DNA from: Candidatus Endobugula sertula
GTDB taxonomy: Bacteria; Pseudomonadota; Gammaproteobacteria; Pseudomonadales; Cellvibrionaceae
Length of the DNA stretch: 64,000 nt
Reading direction: 5' to 3'
Assembly (NCBI GenBank): GCA_001723645.1
Contig: MDLC01000004.1
Location: forward strand, 1 to 64,000
Under the pieces are notes generated by a model, which had not been told where the DNA came from, made no database searches, and saw nothing but the letters and a program-made list of their open reading frames with translations. The position numbers and the translations under genes are program-made. Shown here one piece after another: positions 16,639-27,462 of this stretch. The stretch's first letter is position 1. Every line of letters begins with the position of its first letter.

Positions 16639-17577
16639 ATGTTGTTTGATGAAAAAACCAAACTTCAAATGGGTGACAAGATACGTGCTGCGGAAAACGC
16701 TGCCAAAAAAGCCCGCTTTTTATTGCTGTATTGTGCATTAACCGCCTTTTTATTTTTCGGCGTGAGCATATTGGAAGGTCATATTCTCTACGCCATGTTT
16801 GATCAATTGAATGCTGGGGAAGCAAGCAGTTGGTCGCCGCTGTTAATGTCATTAACGGCAATGGTAATGATTATTGGTTTTCATGTATTAGCGAAAGAAA
16901 ACCCTAATGCCTTTGCCGTACAGTTTGTTCACCGCTGCACACAATGGATTATTCCACTGTATTTATTAGGTGTGGGCTTAATTATTGCCGCATTGATTGT
17001 AGGTGGGGGCATTAGCGATTTATTAGAAGGTGATGCCATTACTCTGAGTTTTGATAGCGCAGATAACGCAGCACCTTACGCATGGCTGGAAACGCTATTT
17101 ACTCATATCTCTCACCCACTAGCGACTATTTTATTTTCTTTGGGGATGGGCGGTTTAGCCATTATCAATATTTTTGTTGCGGAAAAATTACTGCACTCAT
17201 TAGACAAAAATTTGCCGAAACATATCGGTGCTATTCAAGTAGGAAAGTCATTACGAAAACACTATATGGATGCTCTGCATTTTGAAGAGCAACACGAAAG
17301 CCTCTCTCAAGATATAGCCGACTTAACACTCAACCGTGAAGAGGCGGTGATCGCTGAAACTACCAGCCTGAAAGTGCTATCGGTTATTAACGATGCACTA
17401 ACACCTCACGAGTTACATATCAAAGATGCACAACTCACCCCCAAATCCGGGTTATTCGATATTGATGAACCTGTGAAAAATATCGACTTAAAGCAACTCG
17501 AAAAAATGATTAGCCGCATCAAGGCTATTGATGCCAACACGATTATTTCAGCCATGACACTAACGGAGAAAAAATGA
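16639..17577 (+). CDS. Multi-span membrane protein of the transfer operon
   Basis: Starting at the ATG at 16639, after AGGGGG, the product has 312 residues. It has about four membrane segments: FLLLYCALTAFLFFGVSIL, LMSLTAMVMIIGFHVLA, IIPLYLLGVGLIIAALIVGG and ATILFSLGMGGLAIINIFV. A cytoplasmic, partly helical tail of about 110 residues (HFEEQHESLSQDIADL) follows. It has no known signature that I can name. It lies between the coupling protein and the vWA protein, and its stop overlaps the next start. It may form part of the membrane interface used by the coupling protein. Confidence 0.65.
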   Translation: MLFDEKTKLQMGDKIRAAENAAKKARFLLLYCALTAFLFFGVSILEGHILYAMFDQLNAGEASSWSPLLMSLTAMVMIIGFHVLAKENPNAFAVQFVHRCTQWIIPLYLLGVGLIIAALIVGGGISDLLEGDAITLSFDSADNAAPYAWLETLFTHISHPLATILFSLGMGGLAIINIFVAEKLLHSLDKNLPKHIGAIQVGKSLRKHYMDALHFEEQHESLSQDIADLTLNREEAVIAETTSLKVLSVINDALTPHELHIKDAQLTPKSGLFDIDEPVKNIDLKQLEKMISRIKAIDANTIISAMTLTEKK

Positions 17578-18224
17578 TGAAAATCGCTAAAACACTCTCA
17601 AAAACGTTTGCCGTTTCTTTTACATCGGCATTACTCATCACTGCGCCTACCTATGCCAAAACCTTAACCATTGGCATTGATTTATCGGGCAGCAACCCCT
17701 TACTCAGCGATCCCGCTTTTGCGGTCAATGCTGCGCGGTTTGCTGCGGATAAAGTCAGTGCATTAAAAAACGGCGATGTTTTACAGCTTATGCGTTTTGG
17801 TGCGCGCACCTCTACCGAGAATTTACAAACACAACGTATCGTAATCTCTGGCAGAAATCGCCCTAAGAAAATGGCAAAGCAAGTTGAAGCCTATATTCGC
17901 ACTTTACCTAAGCAACTGAACAAAGGCCAGCCCTCAACCAATTTAGTGACGTGGCTGGAATTTACCAACGACTTTAACTGCAACGAACAATCAACGGTAT
18001 TAGCTATTACTGATGGGCTGGAGTCTTCCAGTGTTATTTCTGCGAAAGCCTTTATCACTGGCAGTAAGTCCTTGCCTACGCCCGATGTAGATTTAACAGG
18101 CTGCAAAGTGATTTTTTACGGCTTGGGTGCAGGGTTGGAATTTACAGCCATTAAACATATTCGCAAAGGCTGGACAGATTACTTGGGCAAAAGCGGCGCT
18201 GAGTTCAGCTATATCGCGCCTTAA
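17574..18224 (+). CDS. Exported von Willebrand A-like protein
   Basis: The 216-residue product has a clear signal peptide, with a basic start (MMKIAKTLSK), a hydrophobic core and cleavage after TYAK or near it. The mature part begins LTIGIDLSGSNP, which matches the metal-ion-dependent adhesion site DxSxS of vWA domains. It continues with TVLAITDGLES, a second metal-site element, and VIFYGLGAG. Such domains bind protein partners, so this one may act in the periplasm in cell contact or channel assembly. The start overlaps the stop of the membrane-protein gene (ATGA). Confidence 0.75.
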   Translation: MMKIAKTLSKTFAVSFTSALLITAPTYAKTLTIGIDLSGSNPLLSDPAFAVNAARFAADKVSALKNGDVLQLMRFGARTSTENLQTQRIVISGRNRPKKMAKQVEAYIRTLPKQLNKGQPSTNLVTWLEFTNDFNCNEQSTVLAITDGLESSSVISAKAFITGSKSLPTPDVDLTGCKVIFYGLGAGLEFTAIKHIRKGWTDYLGKSGAEFSYIAP

Positions 18225-18242
18225 TACTTATCAAGGTTATTT

Positions 18243-18506
18243 ATGGTTACGCAAAAAATGCTCGACCAGCTTCGTGCTGAACGCAGCAAACCTGATATGC
18301 GTTTGGACTACACCATGGATAGTCCAATTCATACGCATGTGGTTTCCAGCCTAAGTGCGGAGCGGGAGAAACAAATTGTGCAGGGAGAACACTGTTTAGA
18401 AAGCGCATTAGAGGACTTTCGGCGTGAGCAAGCGCTTTCAAGCTCACACGGTATTGCCACAGTCCAATTTAATCAATCAACAACAAACGAAGAGGTCACA
18501 CCATGA
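18243..18506 (+). CDS. Small uncharacterised protein of the transfer operon
   Basis: The 87-residue product is soluble and charged, with helical stretches (KMLDQLRAERSKPD and ESALEDFRREQAL). The ATG at 18243 follows AAGGTTATTT at 18 bases from the vWA stop. Its stop overlaps the next start (ATGA at 18503-18506). I recognise no family. Confidence 0.55.
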   Translation: MVTQKMLDQLRAERSKPDMRLDYTMDSPIHTHVVSSLSAEREKQIVQGEHCLESALEDFRREQALSSSHGIATVQFNQSTTNEEVTP

Positions 18507-18799
18507 CAGACAATACACCGACTACAGCCAACACACCAACTCAGGCAGAACCAACCGAAAGCCAGAATGATCGACACCGCAAGCCGGATTACTACGTGCA
18601 ACTGGCGCAAGAAGGGCGACACGGTAGAGAAAAAATTACCGATGTTGGCGTGCTATGGAGCGGCAAAGACGGTTATTTAACCGGGGATACGATTGCCGGG
18701 CGGGTGATCGTTCAACCGCGAGAAAAGCGCGAAGAACTGCAAAGAATACGTGCCGAGCGGCAGCAAGGTATTCAACACAACCAACAACTTAAACATTAA
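18503..18799 (+). CDS. Small uncharacterised protein of the transfer operon
   Basis: The 98-residue product has a Thr/Pro/Gln-rich N-terminal 30 residues and then a compact segment with DYYVQLAQEGRHGREKITDV and LWSGKDGYLTGDTIAGRV, followed by a charged helix. The middle resembles small proteins of unknown function found near mobilisation genes, but I cannot name a family. It is coupled to the gene before it. Confidence 0.6.
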   Translation: MTDNTPTTANTPTQAEPTESQNDRHRKPDYYVQLAQEGRHGREKITDVGVLWSGKDGYLTGDTIAGRVIVQPREKREELQRIRAERQQGIQHNQQLKH

Positions 18800-18811
18800 C
18801 CCCTAACCTTT

Positions 18812-18848
18812 AGCGGTATAACTTATGGATAGTGTTTACCGCTTTTTA
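18812..18848 (+). terminator. Possible terminator of the transfer operon
   Basis: AGCGGTA at 18812-18818 pairs with TACCGCT at 18837-18843 and is followed by TTTT. The loop is long (18 nt), so it is weaker than a standard terminator. It lies 12 bases after the last gene of the cluster, where a terminator would be expected. Confidence 0.4.
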
Positions 18849-18939
18849 ATACTTATGGTTGTATTATGGAAAATAACACATTGTTTCTGTTCAGGTTTTT
18901 TTAATGCACAGATTTAATGGGGAAAATTGAGGCAAAACA

Positions 18940-19140
18940 TTGAGTGATAAGCATATTTTTGATCCACTAAAAGAATGGAAAACTGCTCAACAATCGAGTC
19001 ATACTACAGACTCGCGTATTGTTGATGTGGTGCGCTTTTTAGCTCGTCGTTCTGCCGAAGCAGACTATCAACAGCATTTATTAAGCACCACGTTTCTGAC
19101 TCAAACGCAGCAAAATAAACATTCAGAGAAGGAGCGTTAA
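18940..19140 (+). CDS. Small protein preceding the integrase
   Basis: The 66-residue frame starts at TTG 18940, after TTGAGGCAAAACA, and ends one base before the integrase start. It reads SDKHIFDPLKEWKTAQQSSH, then VVDVVRFLARRSAEADYQQHL-like helical sequence. The size and place suit an excision factor or integrase regulator, but there is no helix-turn-helix that I can point to. I would treat the role as open. Confidence 0.5.
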   Translation: MSDKHIFDPLKEWKTAQQSSHTTDSRIVDVVRFLARRSAEADYQQHLLSTTFLTQTQQNKHSEKER

Positions 19141-19141
19141 T

Positions 19142-20971
<1,830 letters not shown>

Positions 20972-21080
20972 CTAATATCAACGGTATCCTGACATCATAT
21001 AAGGTCAGGCGATAGCGCAAAGGTCGCTGAACCCCTTTGGCCGTGCTTTCGAATGGGCTATTGCCCAATCGAGGCAACGC

Positions 21081-21109
21081 ATTATAGGGAGACTGCTACT
21101 ATTGGTCAA
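21081..21109 (-). promoter_or_regulatory. Sigma-70 promoter of the initiator tRNA
   Basis: On the minus strand TTGACC (21104-21109) and TATAAT (21081-21086) are separated by 17 bp. Transcription would start near 21073 and give a leader of about 100 nt before the tRNA, containing a CCTGAC/GTCAGG hairpin. Read-through would run antisense into the integrase gene. Confidence 0.75.
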
Positions 21110-21215
21110 GGCAAAATTTGGGGATGCTATTAATCACTATTTAACACCTGAAATAACAACGTCTTGTGGTAAGATCAGAGCTATACTATGATCCTATTTA
21201 TCAATCAGTCAATTT

Positions 21216-22472
21216 ATGAGCAACGAGATCTCTCCTAACCATCAAACACCCACTATTATCTATGTTGTCAGTCAGTACCCTGCTATCTCCCATACCTTTA
21301 TTCTCAGTGAGGTAAATGGGCTTCAGTCTGGGGGCATCAGGGTCCAAGTGGCATCAATCAATCAGCCAGATCGTCCCTTTGAACACTTAACCAATATTGA
21401 GCAGCAAGCCTATAAAGAGACGGTATTCGTTAAAGTCGCGTTAAAAACACGGTTTCTTTTCTATATCTTCAAGTCGTTAATTATTTCCCCCAAAGGCTTT
21501 TTTAAATCTTTGGGAACGACATTAAAGGCTGCTGCGCGCTACCCTCATACCTTACTTCATCAGCTTGCCTATTGGCTTGAGGCAATGGTGGTTGCAGATA
21601 TGGTCCACAGTAACGGCTGTCAGCAACTCCATGCCCACTTTTCTACTCAGGGTTGTACAGTTGCCATGCTCGCAGCAGAATTAACGGGTATTGAGTTTTC
21701 ATTCACTGTTCATGGCCCTGATGAATTTTATCATGTGGATACACAACAACTACCGCAAAAATTCGCCGCTGCCAATTTTATTATATGTATTAGCGACTTT
21801 GCCAAAAGCCAGGTAATGAAATATACCCACTTTAATGATTGGGATAAGCTCTACATTAATAATCTGGGAGTGGATTCTTCTCTCTTTCACCCTACTGAAA
21901 AAAATAATACCATTCCCAAATTATTGTGCGTTGGTCGCCTAGTTAATGCAAAAGGGCAAGGGGTTTTGGTTCAGGCTGCCAAGAAGCTGGTGGAACGTAA
22001 AATTGAATTTGAAGTTAACTTCGTCGGTGATGGTCCTGATCTTGAGAATTTGCAAGCGTTTGTTAAACAAAATGCTCTAAACAACCAAGTGAAGTTTTCG
22101 GGCAAAGTTAATCACGATCAAGTTCAACAGTTACAGCGCCAAGCAGATATTTTTGTATTACCCAGCTTTGCGGAGGGAATCCCCATTGTATTGATGGAAG
22201 CCATGGCCTCTGGCACTCCCTGTGTAACCACTCACATTACGGGGATACCCGAACTATTTACCCACGACGTCAATGGCTTATTAGTGCGTCCAGGAAATAG
22301 CACAATGCTAGCTGATGCTTTAGAATTATTAATTAACGATAAACAGCGCGCCTCGCAACTTGCTGAACAGGCTCTGCATACCGTTAGACATCAATGGTGT
22401 CTCCATAAAAGCAACCAACGACTGACACAATTGTTTAAAAGATTATTAGCCACCCCCAGCACACTGCCCTAA
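21216..22472 (+). CDS. GT4-family glycosyltransferase
   Basis: The 418-residue protein has the GT-B fold of family 4. The N-terminal half has a substrate-binding segment (LHAHFSTQGCTVAMLAAEL, FTVHGPDEFY) and the C-terminal half carries GRLVNAKGQGVLVQAAKKL, VGDGPDLENL and the nucleotide-sugar motif FAEGIPIVLMEAMASGTP with the conserved EGxPxxxxE pattern. It resembles exopolysaccharide or colanic-acid-type transferases. It is followed after three bases by a GT2 gene, so the two likely act on the same cell-surface glycan. The acceptor and sugar cannot be read from the sequence. Confidence 0.85.
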   Translation: MSNEISPNHQTPTIIYVVSQYPAISHTFILSEVNGLQSGGIRVQVASINQPDRPFEHLTNIEQQAYKETVFVKVALKTRFLFYIFKSLIISPKGFFKSLGTTLKAAARYPHTLLHQLAYWLEAMVVADMVHSNGCQQLHAHFSTQGCTVAMLAAELTGIEFSFTVHGPDEFYHVDTQQLPQKFAAANFIICISDFAKSQVMKYTHFNDWDKLYINNLGVDSSLFHPTEKNNTIPKLLCVGRLVNAKGQGVLVQAAKKLVERKIEFEVNFVGDGPDLENLQAFVKQNALNNQVKFSGKVNHDQVQQLQRQADIFVLPSFAEGIPIVLMEAMASGTPCVTTHITGIPELFTHDVNGLLVRPGNSTMLADALELLINDKQRASQLAEQALHTVRHQWCLHKSNQRLTQLFKRLLATPSTLP

Positions 22473-22475
22473 CTT

Positions 22476-23636
22476 ATGTTCTATATCATCGCTTTTATTT
22501 ATTCTCTCCTAGTCTTACCGCCCACCCTCTACCTGTTGCTCATTAGCCTTGCAGGCATAAAGCAGCCAAAGCGTCATGCACCAGCAATCCCAATATCAGG
22601 AACCATCGGTATATTAATTCCTGCACATAATGAGGCACTCAATATTCAACGCACGATAGAAAGTATTTCACAAGCAGCACAAAAAAATGGTGCAGTAGAA
22701 ATTAATGTGATTGCTGATAATTGCTCAGATAATACTGCGGAGCTTGCCCGGGCAACAGGAGTCAATGTACTGGAACGCCATAACAAAACCATTCGTGGCA
22801 AAGGAGCCGCTCTTCAATGGGCAATGGCTGAGCTGGCCAACCAGAACTATGATTTTACGATGATTATTGACGCGGATAGTATTGTGAATGAAGCTTTTTT
22901 CCATGAACTCCGTTGTAAGCTGAATGAGCCAGGGTGCGAGGTTGTACAAACACGCTACGAAGCTATGGTAAATGAACATTCGAGTATTAAACGTTTAGCC
23001 ATGCTGGGCTTCAATATATTGCGCGCACGGGGCCGTATGGCTCTGGGGGGATCGGCAGGTATTATGGGCAATGGTTTTGTTCTGAGTAAAGCGACATTGG
23101 AAAAAGTGCCTTTTCAATCTAATTCTATTGTCGAAGATCTTGAATATCATATGCGTTTGGTTGAAGCGAATATCCGGGTAACGTTCTGTAATGAAGCTAG
23201 AATTTACGGTGAAATGCCAACCAGTCATGCAGCAAGTGATATCCAATCCTCTCGCTGGGAAGGAGGAAGAATCCGTGTTCTGAAAGCCATGTGGTGGCCT
23301 TTATTAAAACAGTTTTGCTTGGGTCTTACCAAAGGCCAATGGCATGCTTTAGAGGCTTTACTAGACCTGATGTTGTTACCTATTGGCTATATGGTCATGG
23401 TACTATTTGCCGCTTTGCTATTTCCTTATACCAGAGGAATTGGGCTGTTTGGCTTTATGGTTATTGGCATTTACATTCTCGGGGCGGCCTATTGCGGACG
23501 AGGCATCAGTGAGTTAGTGGTTCTTAAACGAGTACCTGAATTTCTATTCCGTAAACTATGTCGTTTACCTCACCTATTTCATTCTTGCTCAGGTAAAGCG
23601 GCTTGGCAACGAACCCCCAGAGATCAGAAAAAATAA
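22476..23636 (+). CDS. GT2-family membrane glycosyltransferase
   Basis: The 386-residue protein has an N-terminal membrane segment, a GT-A domain beginning GILIPAHNEALNIQRTI, the DxD-type IIDADS, the acceptor-side EDLEYHMR and a QSSRWEGGR element like the QxxRW motif of processive GT2 enzymes. Two or three membrane segments follow (LLPIGYMVMVLFAALLFPY, IVILGAAYC-like). This arrangement suits a polymerising enzyme such as hyaluronan- or N-acetylglucosamine-type synthases. It is coupled to the GT4 gene upstream and probably makes a surface polysaccharide with it. The product is not predictable. Confidence 0.83.
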   Translation: MFYIIAFIYSLLVLPPTLYLLLISLAGIKQPKRHAPAIPISGTIGILIPAHNEALNIQRTIESISQAAQKNGAVEINVIADNCSDNTAELARATGVNVLERHNKTIRGKGAALQWAMAELANQNYDFTMIIDADSIVNEAFFHELRCKLNEPGCEVVQTRYEAMVNEHSSIKRLAMLGFNILRARGRMALGGSAGIMGNGFVLSKATLEKVPFQSNSIVEDLEYHMRLVEANIRVTFCNEARIYGEMPTSHAASDIQSSRWEGGRIRVLKAMWWPLLKQFCLGLTKGQWHALEALLDLMLLPIGYMVMVLFAALLFPYTRGIGLFGFMVIGIYILGAAYCGRGISELVVLKRVPEFLFRKLCRLPHLFHSCSGKAAWQRTPRDQKK

Positions 23637-23772
23637 ATGTCAGCAATGTTAATAAGCATAGTTCGAATACGACTCAATAACCCCAGTATCATCGCCATTC
23701 AAACAGACTTAGGATTGGTGTTAATTCGGTAACAGAAAAATAGGCATAATATCTAGTGCCTCACAAAATTTC

Positions 23773-24798
23773 TTACGCTTTATAGCCTTCTGGATTCCTT
23801 GATTGCCAACGCCAAGTATCTTCTACCATCGTTTTTAAATCGTACTCTGCTTTCCATCCTAGCTCCCGCAATACCAGACTCGCATCGGCATAGTAGCTAG
23901 CCAGGTCACCCTCACGGCGAGATGCTATTTTATAAGGAATCGTTTTACCACACACCTGCTCAAAGGCCTTAACGACGTCCAATACACTATACCCTTTACC
24001 CGTACCCAAATTATATACACGGCAACCTACCTCTGCCTGCAATATATGATCGACAGCCTTGACATGGCCACGAGCAAGATCAACCACATGAATATAATCA
24101 CGGATACCTGTACCATCCGGCGTCGGATAGTCACCCCCAAAAACCAGCAATTGTTCTAATCGACCAATGGCTACTTGTGCGACATAAGGTAATAGATTAT
24201 TAGGGATACCTTGAGGATCTTCACCAATTAAACCTGAGCTATGTGCACCAATAGGATTGAAGTAACGCAACAAGCTAACCCTCCAATGGCTTTCTGGCTT
24301 ATTACAGTGGTCTCGTAAAATATCTTCCACCATCAACTTGGTTCGTCCATACACATTACAAGCCGCAGTTGGTAATGTTTCCACATAAGGCGTCTCAGCA
24401 TCAGCACCGTATACCGTTGCTGAAGAACTAAATACAAGGTTCTGGCACTGAAACTCTTCCATCACCTCAACTAAAGCAATACTGCCTGCTACATTAACAT
24501 CATAATAATGGAGCGGAATCTGCGCAGACTCTCCCACGGCTTTTAAACCAGCAAAATGAATGACAGCACTCACTGTAAATTGCGAAAATACTACTCTTAA
24601 GTCATCACGATTACGCACATCACCGCTTACAAATGGCAGCGATTTACCCGTAATTTTTTTTACCCGTTCAAGCGACTCCAAGCGGCTGTTACACAGATTA
24701 TCAAAAACGACAACCTGATAACCCGCATTCAATAATTCCACACAAGCATGGCTACCAATATAACCTGCACCACCAGTGACTAAAACTGTTAAGGACAT
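23773..24798 (-). CDS. galE: UDP-glucose 4-epimerase
   Basis: The ATG at 24798 gives 341 residues, the normal length for GalE; an in-frame TTG two codons earlier is less likely. The NAD-binding VTGGAGYIGSHACVELL opens the protein, SSSATVYG gives the catalytic serine/threonine region, and YGRTKLMVE the catalytic tyrosine and lysine. SLLRYFNPIGAH and RDYIHVVDLARGH are typical of the family. It interconverts UDP-glucose and UDP-galactose and would supply precursors for the glycosyltransferases that converge on it. It is the last gene of the minus-strand run. Confidence 0.95.
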   Translation of the reverse strand: MSLTVLVTGGAGYIGSHACVELLNAGYQVVVFDNLCNSRLESLERVKKITGKSLPFVSGDVRNRDDLRVVFSQFTVSAVIHFAGLKAVGESAQIPLHYYDVNVAGSIALVEVMEEFQCQNLVFSSSATVYGADAETPYVETLPTAACNVYGRTKLMVEDILRDHCNKPESHWRVSLLRYFNPIGAHSSGLIGEDPQGIPNNLLPYVAQVAIGRLEQLLVFGGDYPTPDGTGIRDYIHVVDLARGHVKAVDHILQAEVGCRVYNLGTGKGYSVLDVVKAFEQVCGKTIPYKIASRREGDLASYYADASLVLRELGWKAEYDLKTMVEDTWRWQSRNPEGYKA

Positions 24799-24932
24799 AA
24801 ACAACTCTTTCTATAGCTTAGAAGTCTGAACGCACAACCAATAACATGCTCGGTCATTTATGACCGATGCACTTGAATGCTATTGCTATAGTATATCTAA
24901 ACCAGCTAAACACCAACTGACCATTATGACAA

Positions 24933-25580
24933 TCAAAACATTCTTTTTAAAGCTTCAACCAATTTGATAATACCACTTCGTGCCTGATTAATATTTTCTG
25001 CCAACATATAACAGGATGTCGTTACTACTCTGTTAGTTTCATCAATAATAACTTCATTAACAGCAGTATCGTGATGCGTACCTCCATTTTTTTCAATTAT
25101 GGTAGCTGTATTTGGATCATTACCTATTGTACAATGAATGCTTTCGTAAATCTTTCCAAGCAACGCAGGTGCAATACACATATAACCCGCTGGCTTTTTT
25201 AGTTCCTTAAAAGCAAGACATACGGTTAAGAATTCGTTGTTAACCGTAAATGCACTACCTTCAAAGGCTACATTAGAAAGATTTTTTGCGACTCCAAAAC
25301 CGCCTGGAACCAACAAGCCATCAAAGTCAGCGGCATTCAGTTCCTTTAATGGCTTACAATTACCGCGCACAATTCTTGATGCTTCTTGCAAAACATTACG
25401 CTTTCCATTGGTTTCTTCGCCAGTTAAATGGTTGATAACATGATACTGCTCAATATCTGGAGCAAAACATTGATACTGGATACCGTTTTCTTCTAATGAT
25501 AAAAGTGTTAACACTGTCTCATTTATCTCTGCACCATCATAAACCCCACAACCTGATAAAACTACGGCCACTTTACACAT
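24933..25580 (-). CDS. elbB: ElbB-type DJ-1/PfpI family glyoxalase
   Basis: The 215-residue protein starts MCKVAVVLSGCGVYDGAEI after a strong ribosome site (AAGGAGGGAAG). It keeps the class I amidotransferase-like fold with LLVPGGFGVAKNLS and the nucleophile region GYMCIAPAL. These features match ElbB/YhbL, which has glyoxalase III activity in Escherichia coli and was linked to isoprenoid synthesis. It lies between the DUF302 gene and galE on the same strand, with about 130-200 bp gaps, so it probably has its own promoter. Confidence 0.9.
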   Translation of the reverse strand: MCKVAVVLSGCGVYDGAEINETVLTLLSLEENGIQYQCFAPDIEQYHVINHLTGEETNGKRNVLQEASRIVRGNCKPLKELNAADFDGLLVPGGFGVAKNLSNVAFEGSAFTVNNEFLTVCLAFKELKKPAGYMCIAPALLGKIYESIHCTIGNDPNTATIIEKNGGTHHDTAVNEVIIDETNRVVTTSCYMLAENINQARSGIIKLVEALKRMF

Positions 25581-25779
25581 AAACTTCCCTCCTTACTTTT
25601 CAATTGGTTATTTAACTTTTACGTTTTTTTATTTTGATACTGTCCCATACTGTTAGAACGCTATCACAATACAGTCTTGACAACACTTTCAAAATAAAAG
25701 CGGATTGCAAATCAATTTCCTTATTGAAAAGTTAGAACTCTTGGGCCATTAAATGCACAAATAAAAGAATTGTTAAGCT

Positions 25780-26208
25780 TTATCTCGCCGCCGCATTAGC
25801 CAATGTATTTAATGCATCAGAAATTTTCTTAAGCACATCTTCACAGCCTATAATATTATGACGCTTAACTAAATACTGCGGGTCGTTGTAGGTCAACCAT
25901 ACACTGCCTATATTATCCTCCCAAACCAATATTTTTTGTGGCAAATCCAAGGCTACCGATTGATCACACTGCATTAGAGGTGTCCCTACTTTTGGATTAC
26001 CAAAAATCACCAGTTCGGTAGGTCTAAGCTCTTTATCTATTTTCTTAGCTGCGGCACTATGGTCAATGCGCTTAAAAATTACCATCCCTTTAGCGCCAAG
26101 AATTATCTCCAGTTTATCTGTCGTATTTTTTACATTGTGCGAACTTTTAACATGAACCATACCACTCTTATCTTCTTGAGCATGTGCCACATTGAAATGT
26201 GCTATCAC
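25780..26208 (-). CDS. DUF302-domain protein, signal peptide split by a T-run frameshift
   Basis: The frame is open from a GTG at 26208 and gives 142 residues. Residues 15-140 are a DUF302 (TT1751-like) domain with AKGMVIFKRIDHSAAA, TELVIFGNPKVGTPLMQ and LPQKILVWED. The start cuts a signal peptide in half. An ATG at 26257 in another frame gives MQCNKLFLGLLVFFIF, and removal of one T from either six-T tract between 26207 and 26221 would join it to VIAHFNVAHAQ, making a complete exported protein. Either the gene is broken, or the run is a sequencing or slippage site. Confidence 0.75.
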   Translation of the reverse strand: MIAHFNVAHAQEDKSGMVHVKSSHNVKNTTDKLEIILGAKGMVIFKRIDHSAAAKKIDKELRPTELVIFGNPKVGTPLMQCDQSVALDLPQKILVWEDNIGSVWLTYNDPQYLVKRHNIIGCEDVLKKISDALNTLANAAAR

Positions 26209-26394
26209 AAAAAATAAAAAATACCAACAAGCCTAAAAACAATTTATTACATTGCATAATATGTTGCCTAAGTGGTGAAAATTAGCTACCTAAAAAATCA
26301 GTGAAACAATAACGATGTTCTAAGAACCTGAAAAAAATAAGTCGACGGTATCAAACCTAGTTTAAGTTTATCTAAAGCTAAAAACCGTGGGCTA

Positions 26395-27426
26395 TTAGAT
26401 ATTTTTACCCAAAGAAGTTCCCGTAGAACGTAACTCATCACAAGCACGCATGATACGGTCGGCCATATTGCGTTCTGCTTTTTTACCATAGGAACGTGGA
26501 TCGTAAACTTTTTTGTTACCGACTTCACCTTCAATTTTCAATACACCGTCGTAGTTAGTCATAATATGGTCAACTACCGGACGGGTATAGGCATATTGAG
26601 TGTCAGTATCAATGTTCATTTTAACCACACCATAGTCCAGAGTCTCATGGATTTCATGTAATTCAGAACCAGATCCACCATGAAAAACCAAATCCAGATA
26701 ACTATCCTGTCCGAGTGCTTCAACAACTGCATTCTGACCATCTTTTAAAATAACCGGGGTCAACTTAACATTACCAGGCTTATAAACGCCATGCACATTA
26801 CCAAAAGTCGCTGCCAACATAAAGCGCCCCATGGAGCCCAGTTCTTTAGCCGCCAATACCATATCTTCTGGTGTCGTATATAGCTTATCTGCCGTAACAC
26901 CTGACGTATCATGGCCATCTTCTTCTCCACCAACAATGCCAGTCTCAATTTCCAAAATAATATCATTAGCTACACATTCCACCATAATACGTTTTGACTC
27001 TGCCATGTTTTCATCCATAGGTAATGCAGAACCATCATACATATGCGAACTAAACAAATTAGGTAACCCAGCCGCGCGACGATTTTTGGTTTCTTCGATA
27101 AGCGGCATGAGGAATGGCTCAACAAATTCGGGGAGGCAATGATCTGTATGCAGGGCGATATTGACATCGTATTCTTCTGCCATAATGTGCGTATATACAG
27201 CTAGGGCAATAGCCCCTTTCACCATGGAACCCACACCCTGACCGGAGGCAAATTTACCACCACCAGTAGAAACTTGGATAATACCGTCCGACTTCGCCTC
27301 TTTAAAAGCCAATAAGGCTGCGTTAATAGTTTCACTAGAAGTAATATTAATAGCTGGGTAAGCAAACTTATTTTGCTTGGCATTATCCAGCATATGGCAG
27401 TATTGTTGGTAGTTCACTACTGGCAT
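26395..27426 (-). CDS. fba: Class II fructose-1,6-bisphosphate aldolase
   Basis: The 343-residue enzyme cleaves fructose 1,6-bisphosphate to two triose phosphates. The zinc-site motif IALHTDHC, the LEIETGIVGGEEDG segment, the second metal-site histidine region (GNVHGVY) and FHGGSGS for phosphate binding mark it as a class II enzyme of the longer type. It follows pgk after 36 bp on the same strand. Together with tkt and epd it forms a central-carbon run (tkt-epd-pgk-fba) known from gammaproteobacteria. Confidence 0.95.
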   Translation of the reverse strand: MPVVNYQQYCHMLDNAKQNKFAYPAINITSSETINAALLAFKEAKSDGIIQVSTGGGKFASGQGVGSMVKGAIALAVYTHIMAEEYDVNIALHTDHCLPEFVEPFLMPLIEETKNRRAAGLPNLFSSHMYDGSALPMDENMAESKRIMVECVANDIILEIETGIVGGEEDGHDTSGVTADKLYTTPEDMVLAAKELGSMGRFMLAATFGNVHGVYKPGNVKLTPVILKDGQNAVVEALGQDSYLDLVFHGGSGSELHEIHETLDYGVVKMNIDTDTQYAYTRPVVDHIMTNYDGVLKIEGEVGNKKVYDPRSYGKKAERNMADRIMRACDELRSTGTSLGKNI

Positions 27427-27462
27427 GATAATCCTCTTTTGTTATATGTTAAGTATCAACGG

